Shown one piece after another: positions 1 through 7,647 of a stretch of 64,000 bases of DNA; the first letter of the stretch is position 1; every line of letters starts with the position of its first letter. Source of the DNA: Cyclobacteriaceae bacterium. GTDB taxonomy: Bacteria; Bacteroidota; Bacteroidia; Cytophagales; Cyclobacteriaceae. The translations under genes and the position numbers were made by a program. The notes beneath the pieces are model-generated. The model searched no databases, was not told where the DNA came from, and saw nothing but the letters and a program-made list of their open reading frames with translations. Location of the stretch: the NCBI GenBank assembly GCA_020436165.1, contig JAGQYI010000026.1, forward strand, positions 24,830-88,829, in the 5' to 3' direction.

Positions 1-405
1 AGATTTGATCGCTTTTTCCTGAGGATTCAGTTCCTTATCAGGTAGATCGATACTTACACTTGAGCCGTTATCATCGGTATAAGACGAGTGCAGACTGGTT
101 GTTTCCAGTTTCTTCTTCCTGATAAAATCTATGGTATTATTGGTAGCTATTCTAAACAACCAGGTACTGAATGTGTAATCTTTCTTGAATTTATGAAGGT
201 TTTTAAACGCTTTGGCAAAAGCCTCAATGGTCAGGTCTTCAGCATCATCAACATTGCGAACCATTTTCAGGATCATATGATAGACCGGCTTTTTATAGCT
301 CTTCATCAGCATGGCATACGCCTGTTCATCATTTTGATGCACAGCTTCATCAATAAGACGGAAGTCTTTTAATGCTTTTTCAGAAAACTGCTTTTTTACT
401 TCCAT
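1..405 (-). CDS. ECF-type RNA polymerase sigma factor (partial, 3' end outside window)
   Basis: Reading the minus strand from the ATG at 405 gives 135 codons with no stop before the window edge. The protein has a sigma-70 region 2 pattern: a helix with AYAMLMKSYKKPVYHMI, then DDAEDLTIEAFAKAF, then YTFSTWLFRIATNNTIDFIR, which is the usual core-binding and -10 recognition order in extracytoplasmic-function sigma factors. Region 4 would lie beyond position 1, so subgroup and partner anti-sigma factor cannot be judged. The start overlaps the end of the upstream glycosyltransferase gene by 10 bases, so the two are probably cotranscribed and perhaps translationally coupled. Confidence 0.88.
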   Translation of the reverse strand, partial: MEVKKQFSEKALKDFRLIDEAVHQNDEQAYAMLMKSYKKPVYHMILKMVRNVDDAEDLTIEAFAKAFKNLHKFKKDYTFSTWLFRIATNNTIDFIRKKKLETTSLHSSYTDDNGSSVSIDLPDKELNPQEKAIKS

Positions 406-1502
406 TTAACGCGTTTAGCCAGCAATGCTTTAATACCTGTCACAAAATAATAAAGAGCGAACATAATATCCAGCAAAATCAAACCTAATATACTGAGTCT
501 GGTCTCTGTTCGCTTTAAAAAAACCAGAATTGTTGTTCCCATTAAAATTATTCGTAAAACCAACAAACTACCTGACACCAATAAATTCATGGGATCAAAA
601 AATAAAAATGGGAATAAAAACCATGTTGCAATCCATGTTAGGGAGAAAACAGATAGTATGAGTTTACTTTTTGCCGTGTAATGTTTTCCAACAGACAAAT
701 GCCTTGTTTTTTGAAGAAAGTAAGTTGACCAACTTGTTTTGGGATACGAAGTTATGAGCGCATCAGCACCAATAACTAATTGAGTGTTGGCTCCGATTGC
801 GTGTTTGTTTACAAAAAGGTCATCGTCTCCACCAACCAAATTTTGGTATCCGTGAAATCCTTTTTTTGAAAGGAACATTGTTTTTGAATAACTTAAATTT
901 CTTCCTACCCCCATGTAGGGTTTATTTAATGCCGCAGATGCTAGGTATTGGATTCCTGTTACCAATGTTTCAAAGCGAATAAAGTAATTAAGTAATCCCG
1001 GCCTTTGTTTGTATTGTGAAAATCCTACTACAAACGATATCTTTTCGCCCCAGGCATTTGCAAAAGTTCCTATCCAATTTTTTGATTCCGGATAGCAATC
1101 TGCATCGGTAAGTAGAATCTGATCAAACTTGGCGGTCTTTATTCCCAGGGTAATGGCATATTTTTTACCATTTAAATGATCTGGCAAGTCGGTTACAGTT
1201 AAAACCTTTAAGTTTTTGTGCTGTTTGGCTAGCTCAAGAAGAAACTCGTAACTTTCATCTGACGAGCGGTCATCTACCACAATTACTTCATAAGTTGAAT
1301 ACTCCTGGCTTAAAACCTTAGGCAAATTGTGCTTTAAATTCTCAAGTTCATTATTAGCTGCAATTACTATCGATATGCCGTTCCCGTTTTTTATCGCAGT
1401 TGACTTTTTTAACCGGGTAACCCCCATTAACCAAACCAACCAATAAATTATTTGTATTAATACTGCGCAGAAAAACGCGAGTTCTATTCCGTTAATTTCC
1501 AT
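396..1502 (-). CDS. Membrane-associated glycosyltransferase family 2
   Basis: A 368-residue protein. An N-terminal hydrophobic segment (about residues 8-28) is followed by a GT-A catalytic domain (about 40-270). Visible motifs are ISIVIAANNELENL at the start of the domain, VVDDRSSDES and the LLTDADCYP metal-binding DxD-type site. A GVGRNLSYSK segment and GGDDDLF match the later acceptor-side motifs of this family. Two or three hydrophobic segments close the protein (about 280-360). It probably transfers a sugar from a nucleotide donor to a membrane or envelope acceptor on the cytoplasmic face. The donor and product cannot be told from sequence. The gene is immediately upstream of, and overlaps, the ECF sigma gene. 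Confidence 0.85.
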   Translation of the reverse strand: MEINGIELAFFCAVLIQIIYWLVWLMGVTRLKKSTAIKNGNGISIVIAANNELENLKHNLPKVLSQEYSTYEVIVVDDRSSDESYEFLLELAKQHKNLKVLTVTDLPDHLNGKKYAITLGIKTAKFDQILLTDADCYPESKNWIGTFANAWGEKISFVVGFSQYKQRPGLLNYFIRFETLVTGIQYLASAALNKPYMGVGRNLSYSKTMFLSKKGFHGYQNLVGGDDDLFVNKHAIGANTQLVIGADALITSYPKTSWSTYFLQKTRHLSVGKHYTAKSKLILSVFSLTWIATWFLFPFLFFDPMNLLVSGSLLVLRIILMGTTILVFLKRTETRLSILGLILLDIMFALYYFVTGIKALLAKRVKWK

Positions 1503-1524
1503 CTACCACTTTACTCAAAGGCGC

Positions 1525-1532
1525 CAAAGATA
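1525..1532 (-). promoter_or_regulatory. Candidate Bacteroidota -7 box for the glycosyltransferase operon
   Basis: The minus strand reads TATCTTTG, which fits the TAnnTTTG -7 consensus of the Bacteroidota primary sigma factor. It lies 22 bases before the glycosyltransferase ATG, implying a leader of about 15 bases. No clear -33 TTTG is seen. Confidence 0.45.
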
Positions 1533-1578
1533 AAGGAATTATCCTAATGCAATTTCTACCTGCTAAAATAACTATCTG

Positions 1579-1586
1579 TATTTTTG
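1579..1586 (+). promoter_or_regulatory. Candidate -7 box for tgt
   Basis: TATTTTTG fits TAnnTTTG and ends 20 bases before the tgt ATG at 1607. No convincing -33 element is visible. Confidence 0.4.
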
Positions 1587-1606
1587 CGCCTCAATAAATT
1601 ATTTGA

Positions 1607-2737
1607 ATGGAGTTTTATTTACAGGCACAGGATTCGAAGTCGAATGCAAGAGCTGGCAGTGTAAAAACAGACCATGGTGAGATAGAAACGCCTATTTTTA
1701 TGCCTGTTGGTACAGCCGGATCTGTAAAGGCTGTTCAGCAGCGAGAGCTTAAGGATGATATTGGAGCGCAGATTATATTGGGTAATACCTATCATCTTTT
1801 TCTGCGGCCAGGGTTAGATATTATTGAGAAGGCTGGTGGGCTGCATAAATTTAACGGATGGGACAAACCCATTTTAACAGATAGCGGAGGTTATCAAGTG
1901 TATTCACTTGCTGAAAATCGAAAAATAATTGAAGAGGGGGTCAAATTTCAATCTCATGTAGATGGATCCAGACATTTGTTTTCTCCCGAAGGGGTTATGG
2001 ATATTCAGCGCACAATAGGTGCGGATATTATAATGGCTTTTGATGAGTGCACTCCCTACCCGTGCGATTACGACTATGCGGAACGCTCTATGCATATGAC
2101 TCATCGGTGGCTTGAAAGATGCACACAAAGGTTTGACAGTACAGAATCTAAATATGGGTATAGCCAAACTCTATTCCCTATAGTCCAGGGGAGCACATAC
2201 CCCGATTTGCGAAAGAAATCGGCTGAATTTATTGCAAAGCAAGAAAGAGAAGGCAATGCCATTGGGGGCCTTTCGGTTGGAGAGCCGGCAGAGGATATGT
2301 ATAAAATGACAGATTTGGTTTGTTCTATTCTGCCAAAAGATAAGCCTCGCTATTTGATGGGTGTGGGCACTCCGGCTAATATTCTGGAATCCATAAAGCT
2401 TGGGGTTGATATGTTCGATTGTGTGATGCCTACTCGTAATGCCCGCAACGGAATGCTCTTTACTTCTGAGGGGATCATCAACATTAAGAATGAAAAATGG
2501 AAGGATGATTTCTCTCCAATTGATGCTAACCTGGGAGGATATGTAGATACTTTCTATTCAAAGGCCTATTTAAGGCATTTAATAACTTCTAAGGAAATAT
2601 TGGGAGCTCAAATTGCAAGTATTCATAACTTAACTTTCTATTTATGGTTGGTTAAAGAAGCAAGAAAGCAGATAATTGCTGGTACGTTTTCTGCTTGGGT
2701 AGAGCCGATGATTGATAAAGTCTCTTTGAGACTTTAA
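1607..2737 (+). CDS. tgt: Queuine tRNA-ribosyltransferase, zinc-cysteine-less form
   Basis: The 376-residue length is normal for bacterial Tgt, which exchanges guanine-34 for preQ1 in GUN-anticodon tRNAs. TIM-barrel motifs are clear: PIFMPVGTAGSVK near 29-41, LTDSGGYQVYSL near 90-101 with the catalytic base Asp92, VQGS near 193, GGLSVGE near 220 and MFDCVMPTRNARNG near 269-282 with the nucleophile Asp271. The usual zinc site (CxCxxC followed by His) is changed: residues 306-316 read DANLGGYVDTF with no cysteine, although a downstream SIHNL histidine is kept. I recall other Bacteroidota Tgt proteins being similar, so this is probably a lineage trait and not decay. The gene is followed by a four-helix-bundle gene and then the LptF/G gene. 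Confidence 0.95.
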   Translation: MEFYLQAQDSKSNARAGSVKTDHGEIETPIFMPVGTAGSVKAVQQRELKDDIGAQIILGNTYHLFLRPGLDIIEKAGGLHKFNGWDKPILTDSGGYQVYSLAENRKIIEEGVKFQSHVDGSRHLFSPEGVMDIQRTIGADIIMAFDECTPYPCDYDYAERSMHMTHRWLERCTQRFDSTESKYGYSQTLFPIVQGSTYPDLRKKSAEFIAKQEREGNAIGGLSVGEPAEDMYKMTDLVCSILPKDKPRYLMGVGTPANILESIKLGVDMFDCVMPTRNARNGMLFTSEGIINIKNEKWKDDFSPIDANLGGYVDTFYSKAYLRHLITSKEILGAQIASIHNLTFYLWLVKEARKQIIAGTFSAWVEPMIDKVSLRL

Positions 2738-2761
2738 ATACTTAAAATGAACTAGAGTTTG

Positions 2762-2778
2762 GAGTGACTAAAGTTTGA
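2762..2778. repeat. Left repeat flanking the four-helix-bundle gene
   Basis: GAGTGACTAAAGTTTGA lies just before the four-helix-bundle start. The reverse complement of 3140-3156 reads GAGTGCCTAAAGTGACT, so 12 of the first 13 bases match in inverted orientation. This suggests the gene was inserted as a unit. Confidence 0.5.
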
Positions 2779-2781
2779 TGC

Positions 2782-3141
2782 ATGGATAATAAACAATTTG
2801 GGAAGCAACTTGAGGAGAGAACAAAGGGATTTGCGGTAAAAATTATAAAGCTTTCTGCTGGATTGCCAAATAGTGATGAAGGAAGAGTTATTAAAAACCA
2901 AATAACAAAGTCTGGTACAAGTATTGGGGCTAACTACAGAGAAGCGAACAGATCAAGAAGTAAAGCTGATTTTACGAACAAAATAAAAATATGTGCAAGT
3001 GAAGCAAGTGAAACGGTTTATTGGTTAGAGATAATTTATGACTTAGAATGGATCAAAAAGGATGAATTAGATCAATTGATGATTGAAGCCAAAGAACTTC
3101 TTGCCATTTTTACATCAATCGGTAAAACTTTAAAACCCTAG
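2782..3141 (+). CDS. Four-helix-bundle protein (23S rRNA intervening-sequence type)
   Basis: A 119-residue, mostly helical protein with the features of the S23/IVS four-helix-bundle family. These are RTKGFAVKIIKLS near the start, the NQITKSGTSIGANYREANRSRS segment, and ETVYWLEIIYD in helix three. The family is related to the Avd protein of diversity-generating retroelements, and free-standing copies are common in Bacteroidota. Its molecular role is not established; it probably forms a pentameric barrel that may bind nucleic acid. The gene lies between tgt and the LptF/G gene and is flanked by imperfect inverted repeats, so it looks like an acquired cassette. No template/variable repeat or reverse transcriptase is nearby, so it is not part of a retroelement here. 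Confidence 0.85.
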   Translation: MDNKQFGKQLEERTKGFAVKIIKLSAGLPNSDEGRVIKNQITKSGTSIGANYREANRSRSKADFTNKIKICASEASETVYWLEIIYDLEWIKKDELDQLMIEAKELLAIFTSIGKTLKP

Positions 3142-3156
3142 TCACTTTAGGCACTC
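3140..3156. repeat. Right repeat flanking the four-helix-bundle gene
   Basis: AGTCACTTTAGGCACTC overlaps the stop of the four-helix-bundle gene by two bases. It is the near-perfect inverse of 2762-2778. A further related TTTTAGTCAC copy follows at about 3160-3170. Confidence 0.5.
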
Positions 3157-3175
3157 ATAATTTTAGTCACATGTA

Positions 3176-4249
3176 ATGAAAATTCTGGACCGCTATATAT
3201 TGAAAAAACTACTCACCACTTTTCTGTTTGTGGTGTTTATTATAGTAGCCGTTATAGTGGTAATTGACATTACTGAAAAAATTGGAGACTTTACCAAGCC
3301 AGAAGTTCCGATGAGTCGTATTTTCCAGTACTATATGGACTTCATTCCGTGGATTGCCAATCTCATTTCTCCCATAACTGTTTTTATAGCTACCGTATTC
3401 GTAACAGCCAGACTGGCCGGGCATACCGAAATAATTTCGATGTTGGCAGGCGGGGTTTCTTTCAAACGGCTTCTGATACCCTATTTCGTGGCTGCAGTAG
3501 TTATTGCGTTGGTCAGTTTTTATTTCTACGGTTGGGTAATTCCTAATGCGAATAAAAGTAGAAGGGCTTTTGAAATAGAATTTATTGAAGGTAAATACTA
3601 CTTTACAGAAAACAACTTCCATGTACAGGCAAGTCCAACAGTCTATTTGTACTTGCAGCGCTATAACAATACCAACAATGTTGGCTACAGGTTTACCATG
3701 GAGAAAATAGTTGCGGACAGTTTAAAGGAAAAGCTATCGGCCAATCAAATTGAATGGAACGACTCTACAAAAAAATGGAAGCTTAAGCGTTGGCAAAGGC
3801 GTGTGCTTGAAGATGGTGGAGAAAAAGTAACCTATGGTGAAGAACTTGATTCAACACTTGTAATACTTCCAAAAGATTTTCAGACCCAGCACAGACTTTG
3901 GGAAACGCTGACTCTGCCGGAATTATCAGAAAAGATTAATGAAATACAGGAAAGAGGGCTTGAAGGAGCTAATATTTATAAAGTGGAAAAGTATTTTAGA
4001 TACACAATGCCGTTTACTGCATTCATACTCGTTTTCATTGGCGTGATTGTATCTTCCAGAAAGAGCAGGGGCGGTACAGGTCTGCAGATAGCCCTTGGAT
4101 TTATTATTTCCTTTATCTTCATCATTTTTGTAATAACCAGTAGAGGAATTGCCGAAGGCGGAATAATTCCACCTTTAATAGCTGTGTGGATTCCCAATGT
4201 GGTATTCTCCTTTGTTGCAATGTTTATGTATAAGTATGTTCCACGGTAA
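3176..4249 (+). CDS. LptF/LptG-family permease (YjgP/YjgQ)
   Basis: A 357-residue inner-membrane protein with the family layout. The N-terminus MKILDRYILKKLLTTF leads into TM1. Two further membrane segments follow within 50-125, with the characteristic ISPITVFIATVFVTARLAGHTEI and MLAGGVSF regions. A periplasmic jellyroll spans about 130-270, and three C-terminal TM helices cover about 275-355, including a VSSRKSRGGTGL loop. The family forms the transmembrane half of the LptBFG exporter, which extracts lipopolysaccharide and passes it to LptC/LptA. Whether this copy is LptF or LptG cannot be assigned safely, because Bacteroidota usually encode the two apart. Its stop codon overlaps the next start by one base, so the EamA gene is probably cotranslated. 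Confidence 0.88.
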   Translation: MKILDRYILKKLLTTFLFVVFIIVAVIVVIDITEKIGDFTKPEVPMSRIFQYYMDFIPWIANLISPITVFIATVFVTARLAGHTEIISMLAGGVSFKRLLIPYFVAAVVIALVSFYFYGWVIPNANKSRRAFEIEFIEGKYYFTENNFHVQASPTVYLYLQRYNNTNNVGYRFTMEKIVADSLKEKLSANQIEWNDSTKKWKLKRWQRRVLEDGGEKVTYGEELDSTLVILPKDFQTQHRLWETLTLPELSEKINEIQERGLEGANIYKVEKYFRYTMPFTAFILVFIGVIVSSRKSRGGTGLQIALGFIISFIFIIFVITSRGIAEGGIIPPLIAVWIPNVVFSFVAMFMYKYVPR

Positions 4250-5133
4250 TGTTTGATAAAAGGCCTTACCTCCATTTGCATTTTTTGGTATTCCTGTGGG
4301 GGTTTACTGCCATATTGGGCCTTTTAATACACCTTTCCTTTCCAGAGGTGGTCTTTTATCGTACACTGTTTTCGTTTATCGCTTTTATACCTGTTTTGTA
4401 CATTGCTAAAATTCCTTTTAGTATCGATCCCAGAACGCTTTTTAAACTTTTGATTACCGGTTTGGTCATCAGTTTTCATTGGTTGCTTTTTTTTGGGGCT
4501 GCCCGATATGCAAATGCTTCCGTAAGCCTAATTGGTTTATCCACCACATCTTTATGGACAGCCCTAATAGAGCCTTTGGCTAGAAGGCAACGAATGAGTA
4601 AGCTGGAAGTATTCTTTGGACTATTAATAATCTTAGGGCTCTACATAATCTATAAAGACGACTTTACGTACGGGGTTGGATTGCTGATGTCTTTAGGGTC
4701 GGCTTTTTTTGCAGCGGTATTCTCAGTCACAAATTCTTTGTTTGTAAGAAGGCTGAACCCTTTACAAATAACTTTTTATGAGACGGGAGGTGCCTTTTTG
4801 GGCACTATTCCTTTTGTTGTCTGGCAACTAAATACGGAAGGTAGAGGATTGGCATTTCCAACCGATATGGACCTGGTGTACCTGCTGATTTTGGCCCTAA
4901 TATGTACAGTTTATGCAAATGCTGTTTGGGTACGCTTGCTTAAAAGCATTACCGCTTTTGCAGCCAATCTGGTCATAAACCTCGAGCCGATCTATGGTAT
5001 ACTATTGGCACTTTTAATTTTCGGGCAGTCGGAATCCATGAATCCCGGGTTTTATGTGGGAGGCGGTATTATTATTCTTACAGTTTTTATCTATCCGGTA
5101 GTATCACGTAGGTTTAGAGGAGGCCTGTCCTAA
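4249..5133 (+). CDS. EamA/DMT-family transporter
   Basis: A 294-residue protein with about ten hydrophobic segments in two homologous EamA halves (about 5-135 and 150-285). Typical features include HFLVFLWGFTAILG in TM1, FHWLLFFGAARYANAS in the first half and NLVINLEPIYGILLALLIFG in the second. The family exports or exchanges small metabolites, often amino acids or nucleotides; the substrate here is unknown. The ATG overlaps the LptF/G stop (TAATG), indicating coupling. Confidence 0.85.
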   Translation: MFDKRPYLHLHFLVFLWGFTAILGLLIHLSFPEVVFYRTLFSFIAFIPVLYIAKIPFSIDPRTLFKLLITGLVISFHWLLFFGAARYANASVSLIGLSTTSLWTALIEPLARRQRMSKLEVFFGLLIILGLYIIYKDDFTYGVGLLMSLGSAFFAAVFSVTNSLFVRRLNPLQITFYETGGAFLGTIPFVVWQLNTEGRGLAFPTDMDLVYLLILALICTVYANAVWVRLLKSITAFAANLVINLEPIYGILLALLIFGQSESMNPGFYVGGGIIILTVFIYPVVSRRFRGGLS

Positions 5134-5190
5134 CTATTGTTTCAGTTTAATTTTTTTGAAACCCAAAATAATTCTGATCGTATTACTTGC

Positions 5191-5214
5191 AATAATGATA
5201 GTATTACTATTATT
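5191..5214. promoter_or_regulatory. Imperfect palindrome upstream of the TetR-family gene
   Basis: A 24-base imperfect palindrome with 9 of 12 positions paired ends 22 bases before the TetR ATG. TetR-family proteins usually bind palindromes of this size next to their own gene, so it is a candidate autoregulatory operator. The region is almost entirely A and T, which makes chance palindromes common. Confidence 0.3.
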
Positions 5215-5236
5215 ATTGTGTGTAAATATAATTTAA

Positions 5237-5911
5237 ATGGAGAGTTTAACTTCTAATTTAAGTATTCAAATTAGCGATAGGTTCTTTGTAAAGAATCCGG
5301 ACAGCAGCGAGATTGGCCAAAGGATTATTGAATGGAGCATTATTTTGATTGAAGAGATTGGGTTTGAAGCGTTCACCTTTAAAAAGCTTGCAATTCAAAT
5401 TGGTACTACCGAAGCTACCATTTACAGATACTTTGAAAGCAAGCACAGGCTGTTGTTGTATCTCACGTGCTGGTATTGGTCTTGGATGGAGTACCGGTTG
5501 CTCTTTGCAATCACTAATGTAGAATCTGCTGAAGAAAGACTGAATAGGTCGATAGGCCTGCTTACCGAGGTAATAGAAGAAGACAGCAATTTTAGCTACG
5601 TGAATGAAGTTAAGCTGAACAATATTGTGATTGCCGAAGCCTCCAAATCCTACCTCAACAAAGATGTAGACAAGGAGAATAAGGAGGGCGCTTATTTAAA
5701 TTACAAGAAACTGGTGCAACGGATAAGCGAAATTATTTTGGAGATCAACCCCAACTATAAATACCCGCACATGCTTGTTTCTACCGTTATTGAAGGAGCG
5801 CACCTGCAACGCTATTTTGCCGAACATTTACCCGGGCTTACAGATACAAACTCCAAAGAGGATTCTGTTGCTAAATTTTTTAAACAAATGGTTTTTAAAT
5901 CTATTGAATAA
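5237..5911 (+). CDS. TetR/AcrR-family transcriptional regulator
   Basis: A 224-residue protein. Residues about 25-80 form the TetR helix-turn-helix, seen as FTFKKLAIQIGTTEATIYRY followed by FESKHRLL. The remainder is helical and should be the ligand-binding and dimer domain. An unusual N-terminal stretch of about 20 residues precedes the HTH. Only 17 bases separate its stop from the ABC exporter start, so it appears to lead the operon it regulates, probably as an autorepressor. The inducer is unknown. Confidence 0.88.
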   Translation: MESLTSNLSIQISDRFFVKNPDSSEIGQRIIEWSIILIEEIGFEAFTFKKLAIQIGTTEATIYRYFESKHRLLLYLTCWYWSWMEYRLLFAITNVESAEERLNRSIGLLTEVIEEDSNFSYVNEVKLNNIVIAEASKSYLNKDVDKENKEGAYLNYKKLVQRISEIILEINPNYKYPHMLVSTVIEGAHLQRYFAEHLPGLTDTNSKEDSVAKFFKQMVFKSIE

Positions 5912-5928
5912 AATTCCTGGTTGAAAAG

Positions 5929-7647
5929 ATGAAAGAAATGATGCTAACGCCATTACAACGATTTTGGGGTCTGCTTAAGCCCGATCAAAAAGAGATTAGA
6001 AACGTGTATGTCTATGCCATTTTCAATGGCCTTATTGCGCTTTCGCTGCCACTTGGAATACAGGCAATTGTAAACCAGATACAGGGAGGACAAATTAATT
6101 CTTCATGGATAATCCTGGTCACATTTGTGGTATTAGGCGTAGCCTTTTCAGGGGTGCTGCAGATCATGCAATTAAGAGTGACTGAAAATCTGCAGCAGGT
6201 TATTTTAGGAAGAGCGGCTTTTGAATTCTCTTTCCGTCTTCCTCGCATAAAGATGGAAGCATTGTACAAGCATTATGCACCTGAGCTCATGAACCGCTTT
6301 TTCGATATAATGACGGTTCAAAAAGGGTTGTCAAAGGTACTGATAGATTTTTCTTCTGCTACGCTTCAGGTAGTCTTTGGTTTGATACTGCTTTCATTGT
6401 ATCACCCTTTCTTCATTGCTTTCAGCATTATTCTGCTCATCCTCGTATTCTCCATTTTCAGGTTCACAGCCAAAAGGGGATTGACGACCAGTCTTACGGA
6501 GTCGAAATACAAATACCAACTGGCCCATTGGCTGGAGGAAGTGGCACGCAATAACAACACGTTCAGGCTGGCAGGTAAATCGGAGTTGCACCTTGAAAAA
6601 ACGGATCACTTGGTTAAGAAGTATGTGACAGCGCGCGAAAGCCACTTTAGTGTGTTGGTAAAGCAGTTCTCGTTAATGGTGGTTTTTAAGGTGTTGGTAG
6701 CAACGGGGTTATTGGCAATCGGTGGCATACTGGTAATGGAACAACTGATGAACATTGGCCAGTTTATAGCCGCAGAAATCATTATCCTACTGGTTATGGG
6801 CTCGGTTGAAAAGTTGATTCTGAGCCTGGAAACCATTTACGATGTGCTTACTGCACTGGAAAAAATTGGCCAGGTAACAGACCTTGAACTGGAACAAAGC
6901 GGCTTAATGGACATTAAGAAGGAAATGAAGCAAAAAGGGCTATCTGTTGAGATCAAGAATGTGAATTTTTCCTATCCCGAGAATAAAAAAGCGACATTGA
7001 AAGATGTATCACTCAATATTGAGGAAGGCGATAAAATAGCCATAACCGGTGCCAATGGTTCGGGCAAAAGCTCACTTCTTAAAGCCATTTTGGGGCTTTA
7101 TAATGTGAGCAGTGGCTCCATTTCCTATAATGGTCTTCCCATCGGCAACATAGATGTATGCTCATTAAGAGGCATTACCGGAGACGCCATGAGCTATGAA
7201 CAGCTGTTTGAAGGCACTGTTTTAGAAAACATAACCCTTGGCAGAAACGATGTTTCTATGGACAACGTGAAATGGGCGGTGGAGGTACTTGGGTTATCAG
7301 AGTTTATCAAAAGCCTGCCCGAAGGGTATAACACAATGATTGAATCTCCCGGGAATAAGATTTCAAACAGTAATGTAAAGAAACTTTTACTTGCCAGAAG
7401 CATTGTGGGTAAACCTAAGCTGGTAATCATTGAAGATACACTGGAAGATATCGATCTTATTCATAGAAATAAGATCATTGATTTTCTGACTTCTCCAGAG
7501 AACGAGTGGTCCTTTATTACCATATCTTCTGATCCTTATCTGCTCCAGAAAGTTGATCGGGTAGTGATTATGCAGGATGGCACTGTATCGAAGGAAGGTA
7601 GTTTTAAGGAATTGACGAACGATTTAAAAATGTTGAGCCATGCTTAA
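5929..7647 (+). CDS. ABC exporter, fused TM and degenerate nucleotide-binding domain
   Basis: A 572-residue type I exporter half: six TM helices (about 25-310) then an ATPase domain (about 338-565). Walker A is normal (GANGSGKSS, 374-382) and the A-loop tyrosine in NFSYP is kept. The other ATPase motifs are changed in a clean alignment to relatives. The LSGGQ signature reads ISNSN (478-482). Walker B Asp-Glu is inverted to Glu-Asp (LVIIED, 498-503). The Q-loop glutamine position is Ser422 and the switch histidine position is a serine (TISSD, 531-535). No peptidase domain is present. Adjacent HlyD and TolC genes suggest a type I secretion or efflux assembly. ATP binding without normal turnover, or partnership with another ATPase, are possible. 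The reading frame is intact, so this is not a pseudogene by sequence. Confidence 0.85.
   Translation: MKEMMLTPLQRFWGLLKPDQKEIRNVYVYAIFNGLIALSLPLGIQAIVNQIQGGQINSSWIILVTFVVLGVAFSGVLQIMQLRVTENLQQVILGRAAFEFSFRLPRIKMEALYKHYAPELMNRFFDIMTVQKGLSKVLIDFSSATLQVVFGLILLSLYHPFFIAFSIILLILVFSIFRFTAKRGLTTSLTESKYKYQLAHWLEEVARNNNTFRLAGKSELHLEKTDHLVKKYVTARESHFSVLVKQFSLMVVFKVLVATGLLAIGGILVMEQLMNIGQFIAAEIIILLVMGSVEKLILSLETIYDVLTALEKIGQVTDLELEQSGLMDIKKEMKQKGLSVEIKNVNFSYPENKKATLKDVSLNIEEGDKIAITGANGSGKSSLLKAILGLYNVSSGSISYNGLPIGNIDVCSLRGITGDAMSYEQLFEGTVLENITLGRNDVSMDNVKWAVEVLGLSEFIKSLPEGYNTMIESPGNKISNSNVKKLLLARSIVGKPKLVIIEDTLEDIDLIHRNKIIDFLTSPENEWSFITISSDPYLLQKVDRVVIMQDGTVSKEGSFKELTNDLKMLSHA

Noticed and set aside
2782..3141. 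A diversity-generating retroelement around the four-helix-bundle gene
   Set aside because: No reverse transcriptase, template repeat or variable repeat was seen nearby; the gene is a free-standing relative of Avd only.
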